DNA from: Weimeria sp002480925
GTDB lineage: Bacteria > Bacillota > Clostridia > Lachnospirales > Lachnospiraceae
DNA: 64,000 bases
Reading direction: 5' to 3'
Assembly (NCBI RefSeq): GCF_052064335.1
Contig: NZ_JBQHVU010000003.1
Coordinates: forward strand, 62,001-126,000
Part shown: piece by piece, positions 1-7,684 of the stretch
Layout of the letters: each line of letters opens with the position of its first letter
Position numbering within the stretch: the stretch's first letter is position 1
Made by a program: the position numbers and the translations under genes
The notes under the pieces: model-generated
What the model was told of the DNA's origin: nothing
Databases searched by the model: none
Seen by the model: the letters and a program-made list of their open reading frames with translations, nothing else

Positions 1-401
1 TTGTCCTCGATGGTTTTCCGCGTACAATACCTCAGGCCAAGGCTCTTGACGCAGCTCTGGATAAGGACGGAGAAAGCATCGATCATGCGATCGACATAGA
101 GGTTCCTGACCAGAATATCGTTAAGAGAATGGGAGGCAGACGCGCCTGCCTTAACTGCGGTGCGACCTATCATATTATAAGTGCTCCTCCGAAGACAGAG
201 GGGATCTGCGATAATTGCGGTGGAAAGCTTACGATAAGAGAAGATGACAAGCCACAGACAGTTCAGGAACGCCTTAGTGTTTATCATCAGAAGACTCAGC
301 CGCTTATTGATTATTATAAAAAGGCAGGGATTCTCGACCAGGTTGATGGAACCCAGCCTCTTGACCAGGTCTTTTCAATGATTGAAGAGGTACTTGACTG
401 A
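1..401 (+). CDS. adk: Adenylate kinase, C-terminal part
   Basis: The 3' part of adenylate kinase, which interconverts ATP + AMP and 2 ADP in the cytoplasm. The reading frame is open from base 3 and begins inside the DGFPRT motif, so the P-loop half lies upstream of the window. The LID zinc-finger cysteines are visible (CLNCG about 130-165 and CDNCGG near 210-225), as expected for the Gram-positive zinc-containing form. The gene sits at the end of the spc ribosomal operon and is followed after 1 nt by a KOW protein gene. No methionine aminopeptidase gene lies between adk and infA. Confidence 0.96.
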   Translation, partial: VLDGFPRTIPQAKALDAALDKDGESIDHAIDIEVPDQNIVKRMGGRRACLNCGATYHIISAPPKTEGICDNCGGKLTIREDDKPQTVQERLSVYHQKTQPLIDYYKKAGILDQVDGTQPLDQVFSMIEEVLD

Positions 402-402
402 T

Positions 403-678
403 ATGACACTGCTGATGGGACGCTCTCTGGCAGGTCACGACAAGGGGCAGCTATATGTGATAGTCCGTTCTGAAAAGGAATTCTCTTTTCTTGCAAATGG
501 AGTTACAAAGACAATAGCAAGACCCAAAAAGAAGAAAAATATACATCTTCAGCTGATCAGAAAAATTCCTGCGGAAGTAGATGAAGTACTTGACGGAGAA
601 AATGATCTGACTGATCTGCTGATCAAGAGAGTGATAAAGATATACGAAGGCCTGATTACAAAACAGGCTAAGGAGTAA
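403..678 (+). CDS. KOW-domain RNA-binding protein (L14e-like)
   Basis: A basic protein of about 91 residues with an N-terminal KOW-like segment (GRSLAGHDKGQLYVIV) and a lysine-rich middle (RPKKKKN). Proteins of this type sit between adk/map and infA in many clostridia and are annotated as KOW or ribosomal L14e-like RNA-binding proteins; their exact role is not established. ATG at 403 is chosen because it follows the adk stop by one base; the open frame extends 7 codons further upstream into adk. infA starts 3 nt downstream, so the genes are co-transcribed and probably translationally coupled. Confidence 0.8.
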   Translation: MTLLMGRSLAGHDKGQLYVIVRSEKEFSFLANGVTKTIARPKKKKNIHLQLIRKIPAEVDEVLDGENDLTDLLIKRVIKIYEGLITKQAKE

Positions 679-681
679 TGA

Positions 682-900
682 ATGTCAAAAGCAGATGTTA
701 TTGAAGTAGAAGGCAGAGTTATCGAGAAGCTTCCAAATGCTATGTTTTCTGTTGAGCTCGAGAATGGACATCAGATTCTTGCTCATATAAGCGGAAAGCT
801 TCGCATGAATTATATCCGTATCCTTCCGGGGGACAAGGTGACGATAGAGATGAGTCCCTATGATCTGTCCAAGGGAAGGATAATCTGGAGAGACAAGTAA
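682..900 (+). CDS. infA: Translation initiation factor IF-1
   Basis: A 72-residue protein, the standard IF-1 length, made of one S1/OB fold (MSKADVIEVEGRVIEKLPNA at the start, GDKVTIEMSPYDLSKGRI near the end). IF-1 binds the 30S A site and helps IF-2 and IF-3 assemble the initiation complex. The position between the KOW gene and rpmJ is the classical clostridial order. Confidence 0.97.
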   Translation: MSKADVIEVEGRVIEKLPNAMFSVELENGHQILAHISGKLRMNYIRILPGDKVTIEMSPYDLSKGRIIWRDK

Positions 901-910
901 TGGATGGCCC

Positions 911-955
911 GGGGTTCAGGGTCTGGTGTGTAAATCAGATTTACACACTAACCCC
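911..955. repeat. Hairpin-forming intergenic repeat
   Basis: The infA-rpmJ spacer contains an 11-bp inverted repeat with a single central base (GTGTGTAAATC at 926-936, GATTTACACAC at 938-948), enclosed by GGGGTT (911-916) and AACCCC (950-955). The outer part shares GGGTTCAGGG with the hairpin upstream of rpoA (2994-3042), which suggests a dispersed repeat family. Function unknown. Confidence 0.5.
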
Positions 956-1028
956 TGCCCCTTAGGTTTAACCACTTTCTCTGACAAATTGTTCTAGTAA
1001 AAAAACATGAAACATATTGCATCTTTTC

Positions 1029-1063
1029 AAACGTCCGAGTATAATATTACACGGACGTTTTTT
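1029..1063 (+). terminator. Intrinsic terminator/attenuator between infA and rpmJ
   Basis: A 9-bp stem (AAACGTCCG / CGGACGTTT) with a 14-nt loop is followed directly by TTTT. It lies within a run of co-directional translation genes, so it may be a partial terminator or attenuator that separates infA from the rpmJ-rpsM-rpsK-rpsD-rpoA-rplQ unit. Confidence 0.65.
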
Positions 1064-1164
1064 GCGCCCAAAAATCAGATGGTGTATTGTGAGCTGGTGA
1101 TGGATGAATCATATACTCATACCCCACACCTCTAACCTACAAATCAAAGAAAGGAGTCGTTCAT

Positions 1165-1278
1165 ATGAAGGTCAGATCCTCAGTTAAGCCTATGTGCGAG
1201 AAGTGCAAGGTCATCAAGAGGAAGGGTAAGATCCGCATTATCTGCGAGAACCCTAAGCACAAACAGAGACAGGGCTGA
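1165..1278 (+). CDS. rpmJ: 50S ribosomal protein L36
   Basis: A 37-residue protein beginning MKVRSSVKPMCEKCKVIKRK and ending NPKHKQRQG. This is the zinc-binding form of L36, with the C-x2-C pair (residues 11, 14) and the later Cys and His ligands intact. AAAGGAG precedes the ATG at a normal distance. It lies between infA and rpsM, as in other Firmicutes. Confidence 0.97.
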   Translation: MKVRSSVKPMCEKCKVIKRKGKIRIICENPKHKQRQG

Positions 1279-1566
1279 TGCGCCCCTGTCGCATTGTGAT
1301 GTATTATATGGCGGCTGATAGATGAGAAGTGAGAGCACTTCTCATCAGTACATAAATACATTCAAATGGTTCCGCAATGCGGGACACAAGCATCGCTCCC
1401 ATACATACCGGGGAGCTTGATCCTTCATATCATATACGGAAGGGTCGATGTCATTTGAAGGCTGACACACATTTCAGGCCGGGACACCGGAGCTGTCAGC
1501 TTTATATCATTAGAAACAGGCTCCGGAGATGTCCGGAGGGATTATACAGATAAGGAGTAAATACAC
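1279..1566 (+). promoter_or_regulatory. Long structured leader upstream of rpsM
   Basis: No gene was found in these 288 bases. The stretch contains several hairpins: a stem with arms TGAGAAGTG/CACTTCTCA around 1323-1345, a larger one with arms GCTGACA/TGTCAGC around 1461-1501, and a GGCTCCGGAGATGTCCGGAGG segment in pieces near 1519-1541. AAGGAG lies just before the rpsM start. A leader of this size suggests autogenous control of the S13-S11-S4-alpha-L17 unit, but no known motif was matched. Confidence 0.4.
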
Positions 1567-1938
1567 ATGGCTCGAATCGCAGGTGTAGATTTACCGAGAG
1601 AAAAGAGAATAGAGATCGGACTTACCTATATCTATGGTATTGGCAGAGTCACAGCTACGGATCTTCTTACTAAGGCAGGAGTTGATCCTGACATCAGAGT
1701 AAAGGACCTTACAGATGATGACGTGAAGAAGATTTCTGACGTTATCGACCAGGAGGGACTTCTTGTCGAAGGAGATCTTCGCCGTGATACAGCGCTTAAT
1801 ATCAAGCGTCTTCAGGAGATTGGCTGCTACAGAGGTATCCGTCACAGAAAGGGACTTCCTGTGAGAGGACAGAAGACAAAGACCAATGCGCGCACACGCA
1901 AGGGACCTAAGAGAACTGTAGCAAATAAGAAGAAGTAA
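1567..1938 (+). CDS. rpsM: 30S ribosomal protein S13
   Basis: A 123-residue S13 starting MARIAGVDLPREKRIEIGLT, with the conserved GCYRGIRHRKGLPVRGQ segment near residues 84-101 and a basic C-terminal tail that reaches the decoding centre. S13 contacts 16S rRNA in the 30S head and forms intersubunit bridges. AAGGAG lies before the ATG. rpsK follows after 19 nt. Confidence 0.98.
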   Translation: MARIAGVDLPREKRIEIGLTYIYGIGRVTATDLLTKAGVDPDIRVKDLTDDDVKKISDVIDQEGLLVEGDLRRDTALNIKRLQEIGCYRGIRHRKGLPVRGQKTKTNARTRKGPKRTVANKKK

Positions 1939-1957
1939 TGATAGAAAGGTAAATATA

Positions 1958-2350
1958 ATGGCTAAAGCAGTAAAGAAGTCTCCAAAGAGACGTGAGAGAA
2001 AAAACGTTGAGCATGGCCAGGTACATATTCAGGCATCATTCAATAACACTATTGTTACAATAACAGATGCTCAGGGCAATGCATTAAGCTGGGCTTCAGC
2101 AGGTGGACTTGGCTTCAGAGGCTCAAGAAAGTCTACTCCATACGCGGCTCAGGTTGCAGCAGAGACTGCAGCAAAGGCAGCCCTTCCTCATGGCCTTAAG
2201 AATGTAGATGTGTTCGTAAAAGGACCAGGATCAGGCAGAGAAGCAGCTATCCGTGCTATCGCAGCATGTGGTATTGATGTGGTATCAATTCGTGACGTTA
2301 CACCGGTTCCTCATAATGGATGCCGTCCACCAAAGCGCAGAAGAGTCTGA
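1958..2350 (+). CDS. rpsK: 30S ribosomal protein S11
   Basis: A 130-residue S11 with family hallmarks HIQASFNNTIVTITDAQGN (about 23-41), FRGSRKSTPYAAQ, and the C-terminal DVTPVPHNGCRPPKRRRV. It forms part of the 30S platform and interacts with S18 and the mRNA exit region. An AGAAAGGTA sequence serves as ribosome binding site. Confidence 0.98.
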   Translation: MAKAVKKSPKRRERKNVEHGQVHIQASFNNTIVTITDAQGNALSWASAGGLGFRGSRKSTPYAAQVAAETAAKAALPHGLKNVDVFVKGPGSGREAAIRAIAACGIDVVSIRDVTPVPHNGCRPPKRRRV

Positions 2351-2372
2351 TTGAAAGGAAGGTACAGTACAG

Positions 2373-2966
2373 ATGGCAGTTAATAAGACACCAGTTCTGA
2401 AGAGATGCAGATCATTAGGATTAGAGCCGGAGAATCTTGGCGTTCATAAGAAGAGCAATCGTAAGCCTCTTCATCAGGGACGTAAGCCGACCGAGTACAA
2501 GCTGCAGCTTAGAGAGAAGCAGAAGGCAAAGTTTATCTACGGCGTACTTGAGAAGCCGTTCAGAAATTACTACGAGAAGGCAGCCAACATGAAGGGCATG
2601 ACAGGTGATAACCTTATGCGTATGCTCGAGAGCCGTCTTGACAATGTCGTTTTTAGAATGGGACTTGCACGTACCCGTCGTGAGGCCCGTCAGGTGGTTG
2701 GCCATAAGTTCATCCTTGTAAATGGCAAGAAGGTAAATATCCCTTCATACCAGGTTAAGGCAGGAGATGTCATCTCTCTTCGCGAGGGTGCAGCTTCCAT
2801 GCAGAGATTCAAGGATATCGCTGATGCTACAGGCGGGATCGCAGTTCCAGAATGGATCGATTTCGATGCTGATAAGAGCACAGGCACGATAAAGGAGCTT
2901 CCAAACAGGGATCAGATTGATGTTCCTGTAAACGAGATGCTTATCGTCGAGCTGTATTCTAAGTAA
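2373..2966 (+). CDS. rpsD: 30S ribosomal protein S4
   Basis: A 197-residue S4, a primary 16S rRNA-binding protein. The S4 RNA-binding domain is seen at about residues 88-150 (RLDNVVFRMGLARTRREARQ, then GHKFILVNGKKVNIPSY). The N-terminal region lacks the zinc cysteines of some S4 paralogues. In Firmicutes S4 commonly autoregulates its own operon; here it lies between rpsK and rpoA. Confidence 0.98.
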   Translation: MAVNKTPVLKRCRSLGLEPENLGVHKKSNRKPLHQGRKPTEYKLQLREKQKAKFIYGVLEKPFRNYYEKAANMKGMTGDNLMRMLESRLDNVVFRMGLARTRREARQVVGHKFILVNGKKVNIPSYQVKAGDVISLREGAASMQRFKDIADATGGIAVPEWIDFDADKSTGTIKELPNRDQIDVPVNEMLIVELYSK

Positions 2967-2993
2967 TAAGGTCTAAGGGATCAGGGATCAGTC

Positions 2994-3042
2994 TTTAGGG
3001 GCGGGATCCCTGAACCCTAGGCCCAGTTACCTGACCCCTAAA
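2994..3042. repeat. Inverted repeat upstream of rpoA
   Basis: The rpsD-rpoA spacer contains TTTAGGGG (2994-3001) and its perfect complement CCCCTAAA (3035-3042). Inside it is CCCTGAACCCT, the complement of the GGGTTCAGGG seen after infA. It could be a processing or partial termination hairpin, or a copy of a chromosomal repeat. A good AGGAGG stands just before rpoA. Confidence 0.45.
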
Positions 3043-3060
3043 TAATACGGAGGAATAAAA

Positions 3061-4029
3061 TTGTTCGAATTTGAAACACCTAATATCAGGGTTGAAGAGA
3101 TCAGTGAAGACAATAAGTATGGCAGATTCGTTGCGGAGCCTCTTGAGCGTGGATATGGGATCACTCTTGGCAATTCATTAAGAAGGATTATGCTTTCATC
3201 CCTTCCTGGAACCGCATTCAGTCAGGTCAAGATCGATGATGTGCTCCATGAATTCTCAGTTCTACCTGGAGTCAAGGAGGATGTCACAGAGATCATCCTG
3301 AATATCAAGCAGATAGCGTTAAAGGCAGAGGAGCTTACAGATGAGCCTCGTATGGCTACACTTGAGTTTGAGGGCGAAGGAACAGTTCATGCATCGGATA
3401 TCAATTTCGGAGACAATGATATCGAGGTTGTAAATCCTGATCTTGAGATAGCACATCTGAATGGAGGACCTGGGTGCAGACTTGGAATGACACTTACGGT
3501 TACCTCCGGAAGAGGATGGGTAAGCGCTGATAAGAATAAGAGAGATGATACTCCTATTGGTGTTATCGCAGTCGACTCCATCTATACTCCGATTGAGCGA
3601 GTGAATATGAAGGTGGAGAATACCCGTGTAGGACAGGTTACAGACTTTGATAAGCTTACTCTTGAGGTCTGGACAAACGGTACGATAAGACCGGATGATG
3701 CAGTATCTCTTGCAGCAAAGGTATTATCCGAGCATCTGGCTCTTTTCATCAATCTCTCAGAGAAAGGAAAAGAAGTCAGTGTAATGGGCGAGGATAAGAC
3801 AACTGTAGGCCCTACAATAGGACCGGATATGCCGATAGAGGATCTTGAGCTTACAGTTCGTTCGTTCAATTGTCTTAAGAGAGCGAACATCTCCACTGTC
3901 AAGCAGCTTCAGGATATGACTCCGGATCAGCTTCAGAAGGTAAGGAATCTCGGACGCAAGTCTCTGGATGAGATTACAGCAAAGCTCAATGAGCTTCATC
4001 TGACTCTTCGTCAGTCTGAAGAAGTATAA
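3061..4029 (+). CDS. rpoA: DNA-directed RNA polymerase alpha subunit
   Basis: A 322-residue alpha subunit. The N-terminal dimerisation domain carries PLERGYGITLGNSLRRIMLS (about residues 27-46). The C-terminal domain has the helix-hairpin-helix LTVRSFNCLKRANISTV and KVRNLGRKSLDEI, which bind UP elements and activators. Translation starts at TTG (3061) with GGAGG 7-8 nt upstream; no ATG lies nearby in frame. Confidence 0.98.
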   Translation: MFEFETPNIRVEEISEDNKYGRFVAEPLERGYGITLGNSLRRIMLSSLPGTAFSQVKIDDVLHEFSVLPGVKEDVTEIILNIKQIALKAEELTDEPRMATLEFEGEGTVHASDINFGDNDIEVVNPDLEIAHLNGGPGCRLGMTLTVTSGRGWVSADKNKRDDTPIGVIAVDSIYTPIERVNMKVENTRVGQVTDFDKLTLEVWTNGTIRPDDAVSLAAKVLSEHLALFINLSEKGKEVSVMGEDKTTVGPTIGPDMPIEDLELTVRSFNCLKRANISTVKQLQDMTPDQLQKVRNLGRKSLDEITAKLNELHLTLRQSEEV

Positions 4030-4137
4030 TAAATGGTGTCCTGCATAATTCCATAATGGCAGCGGGACGCTTCCCTTTCGTTACGGATCCCATAAGACCA
4101 CAAGGGCAGGGATTTGCAAGCCACAGGAGGTTAGAAG

Positions 4138-4665
4138 ATGGCAACAAGATATCGTAAATTAAGCAGAACCAGTTCACAGAGAAAGGCACTTCTCCGTAAC
4201 CAGGTAACACAGCTTATCTGGCGCGGAAAGATCGTTACTACTGAGGCAAAGGCCAAGGAAGTAGCAAAGATCGCCGAGGGACTTATCGCTCTTGCAGTCA
4301 AGGAAAAGGATAACTTCGAAGAGGTTACAGTACAGGCTAAGGTTCCTAAGAAGGATGCCGAGGGCCACAGAGTAAAGACTGTTAAGGACGGAAAGAAGGT
4401 AACAGAGTACGTTACCGAGGAGAAGAAGATCAAGAAGGATAACCCTTCACGTCTTCATGCACGTCGTCAGATGCTTAAGGTTCTCTATGATGTAACTGAG
4501 AAGGGCGAGAAGAAGTCTCAGACAAAGAAGATTGACCTTGTCGCTAAGCTTTTCGATGAGTATGCTCCTAAGTATGCCGGAAAGAACGGCGGATATACAC
4601 GTATCATCAAGATTGGACAGCGTAAGGGTGATGGCGCTCTTGAGGTTGTTCTGGAGCTTGTATAA
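4138..4665 (+). CDS. rplQ: 50S ribosomal protein L17, long form
   Basis: L17 of 175 residues; the usual bacterial length is about 115-130. The core MATRYRKLSRTSSQRKALLR and the C-terminal GGYTRIIKIGQRKGDGA are standard. The extra length is a charged, lysine-rich insertion at about residues 65-105, of a type I know from other Lachnospiraceae. It is the last gene of the alpha operon and is preceded by GGAGG. Confidence 0.96.
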   Translation: MATRYRKLSRTSSQRKALLRNQVTQLIWRGKIVTTEAKAKEVAKIAEGLIALAVKEKDNFEEVTVQAKVPKKDAEGHRVKTVKDGKKVTEYVTEEKKIKKDNPSRLHARRQMLKVLYDVTEKGEKKSQTKKIDLVAKLFDEYAPKYAGKNGGYTRIIKIGQRKGDGALEVVLELV

Positions 4666-4692
4666 TAAATACAATAGATATATGATACAGAT

Positions 4693-4720
4693 AGGCTGCA
4701 GGTGCTTGCACTTGCAGCCT
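4693..4720 (+). terminator. Hairpin after rplQ
   Basis: A 12-bp stem (AGGCTGCAGGTG / CACTTGCAGCCT, one G-U pair) with a 4-nt loop lies between rplQ and potA. The downstream tract is only moderately U-rich (ATTATTCTA), so termination of the ribosomal operon may be partial. Confidence 0.6.
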
Positions 4721-4745
4721 ATTATTCTAATATGGAGAAGCAGTT

Positions 4746-6125
4746 ATGGATGAAAACATTCTTGAGCTCAGATCAGTTACTAAAAGCTATGTTCCTGGTA
4801 TCAATGTGATCGAGGATATGAACCTGTCTATCAGAAAGGGAGAGCTTGTGACCTTTCTCGGACCATCAGGCTGTGGAAAGACCACAACGCTTCGAATGAT
4901 AGGAGGCTTTGATCTGCCGGATTCAGGTGAGATCCTTCTGCATGGCCAGGATATAGGTCAGCTTCCCCCGGATAAGCGTCCGATAAATACAGTCTTCCAG
5001 AAGTACGCGCTTTTTCCATTTCTTAATATATATGATAATATAGCCTTCGGACTTAAGCAGAGGAGGATGGATAAGGAGCTGATCAGGCAGAAGGTCCGTC
5101 ATGCCCTTTCTGTCGTAGATCTGGAGGGCTTTGAAAAAAGAAGTGTAGATTCATTATCAGGAGGCCAGCAGCAGAGAGTAGCAGTAGCAAGGGCTATAGT
5201 GAATGAGCCGGAGATCCTGCTCTTAGACGAACCTCTTTCAGCACTTGATCATAAGATGAGACTGGAGATGCAGGCGGAGATCCGTGATATGCATGATAAT
5301 CTTGGTATGACCTTTATCTATGTGACACATGATCAGGAGGAGGCAATGAACCTTTCTGACCGTATAGTCGTAATGGCAAACGGAGTCATACAGCAGGAGG
5401 GTGCGCCAGAGGACATATATGACCGTCCGGCAAATATATTTGTCGCGGATTTCATAGGGACCAGTAACATCTTCGCGGGTGTAGTTACTGAGAAGAGAAG
5501 AGCCAGGTTTGCCGGATCGGTTTTCAAGACAGATACAGAATTACCGCCAGGAACCAGGGTCGAAGCAATGATCCGTCCGGAAAATGTATCTATCACAGGC
5601 CCGGATCAGGCAGCCCTTAAGGCTACGGTTACAAACGATATTTACAAGGGTGCCTATCATGAGATAACCGCTGAGTCAGGAAACTACGAGGTCTGCGCCC
5701 ACTACAGGAAAAAGCTTATGCCTGGAAGCCAGATCGGTATAGATTTTCCTAGGGAATCGATACATCTTATGCCGCATGATATGGATATGAATGTATTCGA
5801 GGGAATAATGAATGATGACGGAAGCGTAGATTTCTCATATTTTTCTCTTGCTCCGTCTCAGGGAAGTCTTCCATATGCAAAACCCGGCATGAAGGTGGCA
5901 GTTTCCTTCGAGCCATCAGATGCAGACCTGAGTGACGACCAGGAGGCAGGCTTTGCAAGAGGTAATATAGATACTATCATTTATATAGGTGATCATTATA
6001 CCTATATAGTAAGAGGAGACAATGATGAGGAATATTACGTGGATGATGACTGGCTCTGGAATATGGGTGACAGGGTTAGCATAGAGATCGATCCAATGAA
6101 ATTCAGATGGAAGATAATAGAGTGA
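4746..6125 (+). CDS. potA: Spermidine/putrescine ABC transporter ATP-binding protein
   Basis: A 459-residue ATPase energising polyamine import at the membrane. It has Walker A GPSGCGKTTT (about 38-47), the Q-loop FQKYALFPFLN, signature LSGGQQQR (about 138-145), Walker B EILLLDEPLSALD and the H-loop VTHDQEE. A TOBE domain follows residue about 270. At 459 residues it is roughly 90-100 longer than typical PotA because of an extended C-terminal region with an acidic stretch (DADLSDDQEAG). potB starts 9 nt later. Confidence 0.95.
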   Translation: MDENILELRSVTKSYVPGINVIEDMNLSIRKGELVTFLGPSGCGKTTTLRMIGGFDLPDSGEILLHGQDIGQLPPDKRPINTVFQKYALFPFLNIYDNIAFGLKQRRMDKELIRQKVRHALSVVDLEGFEKRSVDSLSGGQQQRVAVARAIVNEPEILLLDEPLSALDHKMRLEMQAEIRDMHDNLGMTFIYVTHDQEEAMNLSDRIVVMANGVIQQEGAPEDIYDRPANIFVADFIGTSNIFAGVVTEKRRARFAGSVFKTDTELPPGTRVEAMIRPENVSITGPDQAALKATVTNDIYKGAYHEITAESGNYEVCAHYRKKLMPGSQIGIDFPRESIHLMPHDMDMNVFEGIMNDDGSVDFSYFSLAPSQGSLPYAKPGMKVAVSFEPSDADLSDDQEAGFARGNIDTIIYIGDHYTYIVRGDNDEEYYVDDDWLWNMGDRVSIEIDPMKFRWKIIE

Positions 6126-6134
6126 GGAAACAGT

Positions 6135-6896
6135 ATGAGGTTTAAAAGAAGCTTTCTTTCAATACCATATGTGATCTTTCTTCTGATCTTTGTAATGGCG
6201 CCGCTGGCAGTGGTCCTGGTCTTTGCATTCACGAACGGAAGCGGGAGGCCGACGCTTTCGAATTTCATCGGCTTCTTTAGAAGCTCAAGGACTATAGCGA
6301 CCCTGGTATATAGTCTTTTTGTGGCATTTATCACGACTCTCGTCTGCATGTTTATAGCCTATCCAACAGCGCTTGCACTGGCAGGAAGCGGCTTTAGGAG
6401 AAAGCATATCCTTCTTCTGTTGGCAGTAGTTCCTATGTGGATAAATTTCACCCTGCGTATCACAGCCTTAAAGGAGGTCCTCGATGCGATAGAGGGTAAT
6501 CTTGCATTTTATCCATTTCTTAATACAATAATCGGACAGGTCTATGATTTCCTGCCCTTCATGATACTTCCGCTGTATAATGTGCTTGATGAGATAGATC
6601 CATCACTGCTCGAGGCTGGAAGGGATCTTGGGGCTGGTAAGGCCGGTCTTTTCTTTTCAGTCATGCTGCCGCTTTCAAAGCCTGGCATAATGAGCGGGAT
6701 AACAATGGTCTTTCTGCCGGCAATGACAAACTATGTGGTACTTGATATGCTTTACAACTCGACCTTTATAATAGGAAGTCTTATCGGCAGCTACTTCAAT
6801 GCCTATGACTGGCATAACGGGTCGATGATATCGGCAATTTTATTACTTCTGATCGCATTGTTCAGTGGGATCGAGAGGAAGGGAGAAGGACGATGA
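6135..6896 (+). CDS. potB: Spermidine/putrescine ABC transporter permease PotB
   Basis: A 253-residue inner-membrane permease with about six hydrophobic segments, the first being SIPYVIFLLIFVMAPLAVV. The cytoplasmic EAA loop is visible as LLEAGRDLGAGKAGLFFSVM near residues 155-174 and docks onto PotA. Its stop overlaps the potC start by 4 nt, typical of stoichiometric translation of the two permease halves. Confidence 0.94.
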   Translation: MRFKRSFLSIPYVIFLLIFVMAPLAVVLVFAFTNGSGRPTLSNFIGFFRSSRTIATLVYSLFVAFITTLVCMFIAYPTALALAGSGFRRKHILLLLAVVPMWINFTLRITALKEVLDAIEGNLAFYPFLNTIIGQVYDFLPFMILPLYNVLDEIDPSLLEAGRDLGAGKAGLFFSVMLPLSKPGIMSGITMVFLPAMTNYVVLDMLYNSTFIIGSLIGSYFNAYDWHNGSMISAILLLLIALFSGIERKGEGR

Positions 6897-7684
6897 AGAA
6901 AATAAGCAGGATCCCTGCCATATGGCTTGCCATAGTATACTGCTTTCTATATCTGCCAATAGTGCTGCTTGCAGTATACAGCTTTACAGATGCGACTATG
7001 ATAGGGAAAGCAGGACATTTTTCATTGAAAAACTATCGCACGCTTTTCCTTACACCTGATCTGAGGTCGATGATAGCGGGCACTCTTATACTAGCGCTTG
7101 TAGTAGGTGTCCTGTCTACAATACTTGGTACATTCGGGGCAATAGGAGCCTTTTACAGCAGGAGAAAAGGAAGAAGGGCGATAGAGCTGATGAATCAGGT
7201 GCCGGTCGTAAATGCAGATGTCGTAACCGGATTCTCAGTATGCATACTTCTGGTAGTGGTGCTCGGGGTAAGCAAGGATACATATATACCACTTGTGGCC
7301 GGTCAGATGGCGCTCTGCACACCGTTCGTATATCTGCAGGTAATGCCGGCACTGACCCAGATGGATCCGAATATGTATGAGGCTGCCCTGGATCTCTACT
7401 GCAGACCAGGAGATGCGATCATAAAGGTGGTTCTTCGCAAGCTGTCTCCTTCTATAGTGTCAGGTTTTTTTACCGCGGTAACTCTTTCTATGGATGATTA
7501 TTTTGTCACCACCTATACGAAGCCGGCGGTGTTTGATACGATCTCGACATATACGGTAAATGCAACAAAAGGTGCCCGTACCCAGATCAAGACAGCTCTC
7601 TGGGCTTTGTCGGCACTGATATTTTTTATAGCAATAGCAGCAGTTGTTATCGCAAACATCAGGAATAAGGAGGAAGGCGAATGA
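6893..7684 (+). CDS. potC: Spermidine/putrescine ABC transporter permease PotC
   Basis: A 263-residue permease, partner of PotB. The first membrane segment is at about residues 9-30, and the EAA loop reads MYEAALDLYCRPGDAIIKVV (about 161-180). The PotC hallmark SMDDYFVTTYT follows near residue 200. It overlaps both potB and potD by 4 nt. Confidence 0.94.
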   Translation: MKKISRIPAIWLAIVYCFLYLPIVLLAVYSFTDATMIGKAGHFSLKNYRTLFLTPDLRSMIAGTLILALVVGVLSTILGTFGAIGAFYSRRKGRRAIELMNQVPVVNADVVTGFSVCILLVVVLGVSKDTYIPLVAGQMALCTPFVYLQVMPALTQMDPNMYEAALDLYCRPGDAIIKVVLRKLSPSIVSGFFTAVTLSMDDYFVTTYTKPAVFDTISTYTVNATKGARTQIKTALWALSALIFFIAIAAVVIANIRNKEEGE

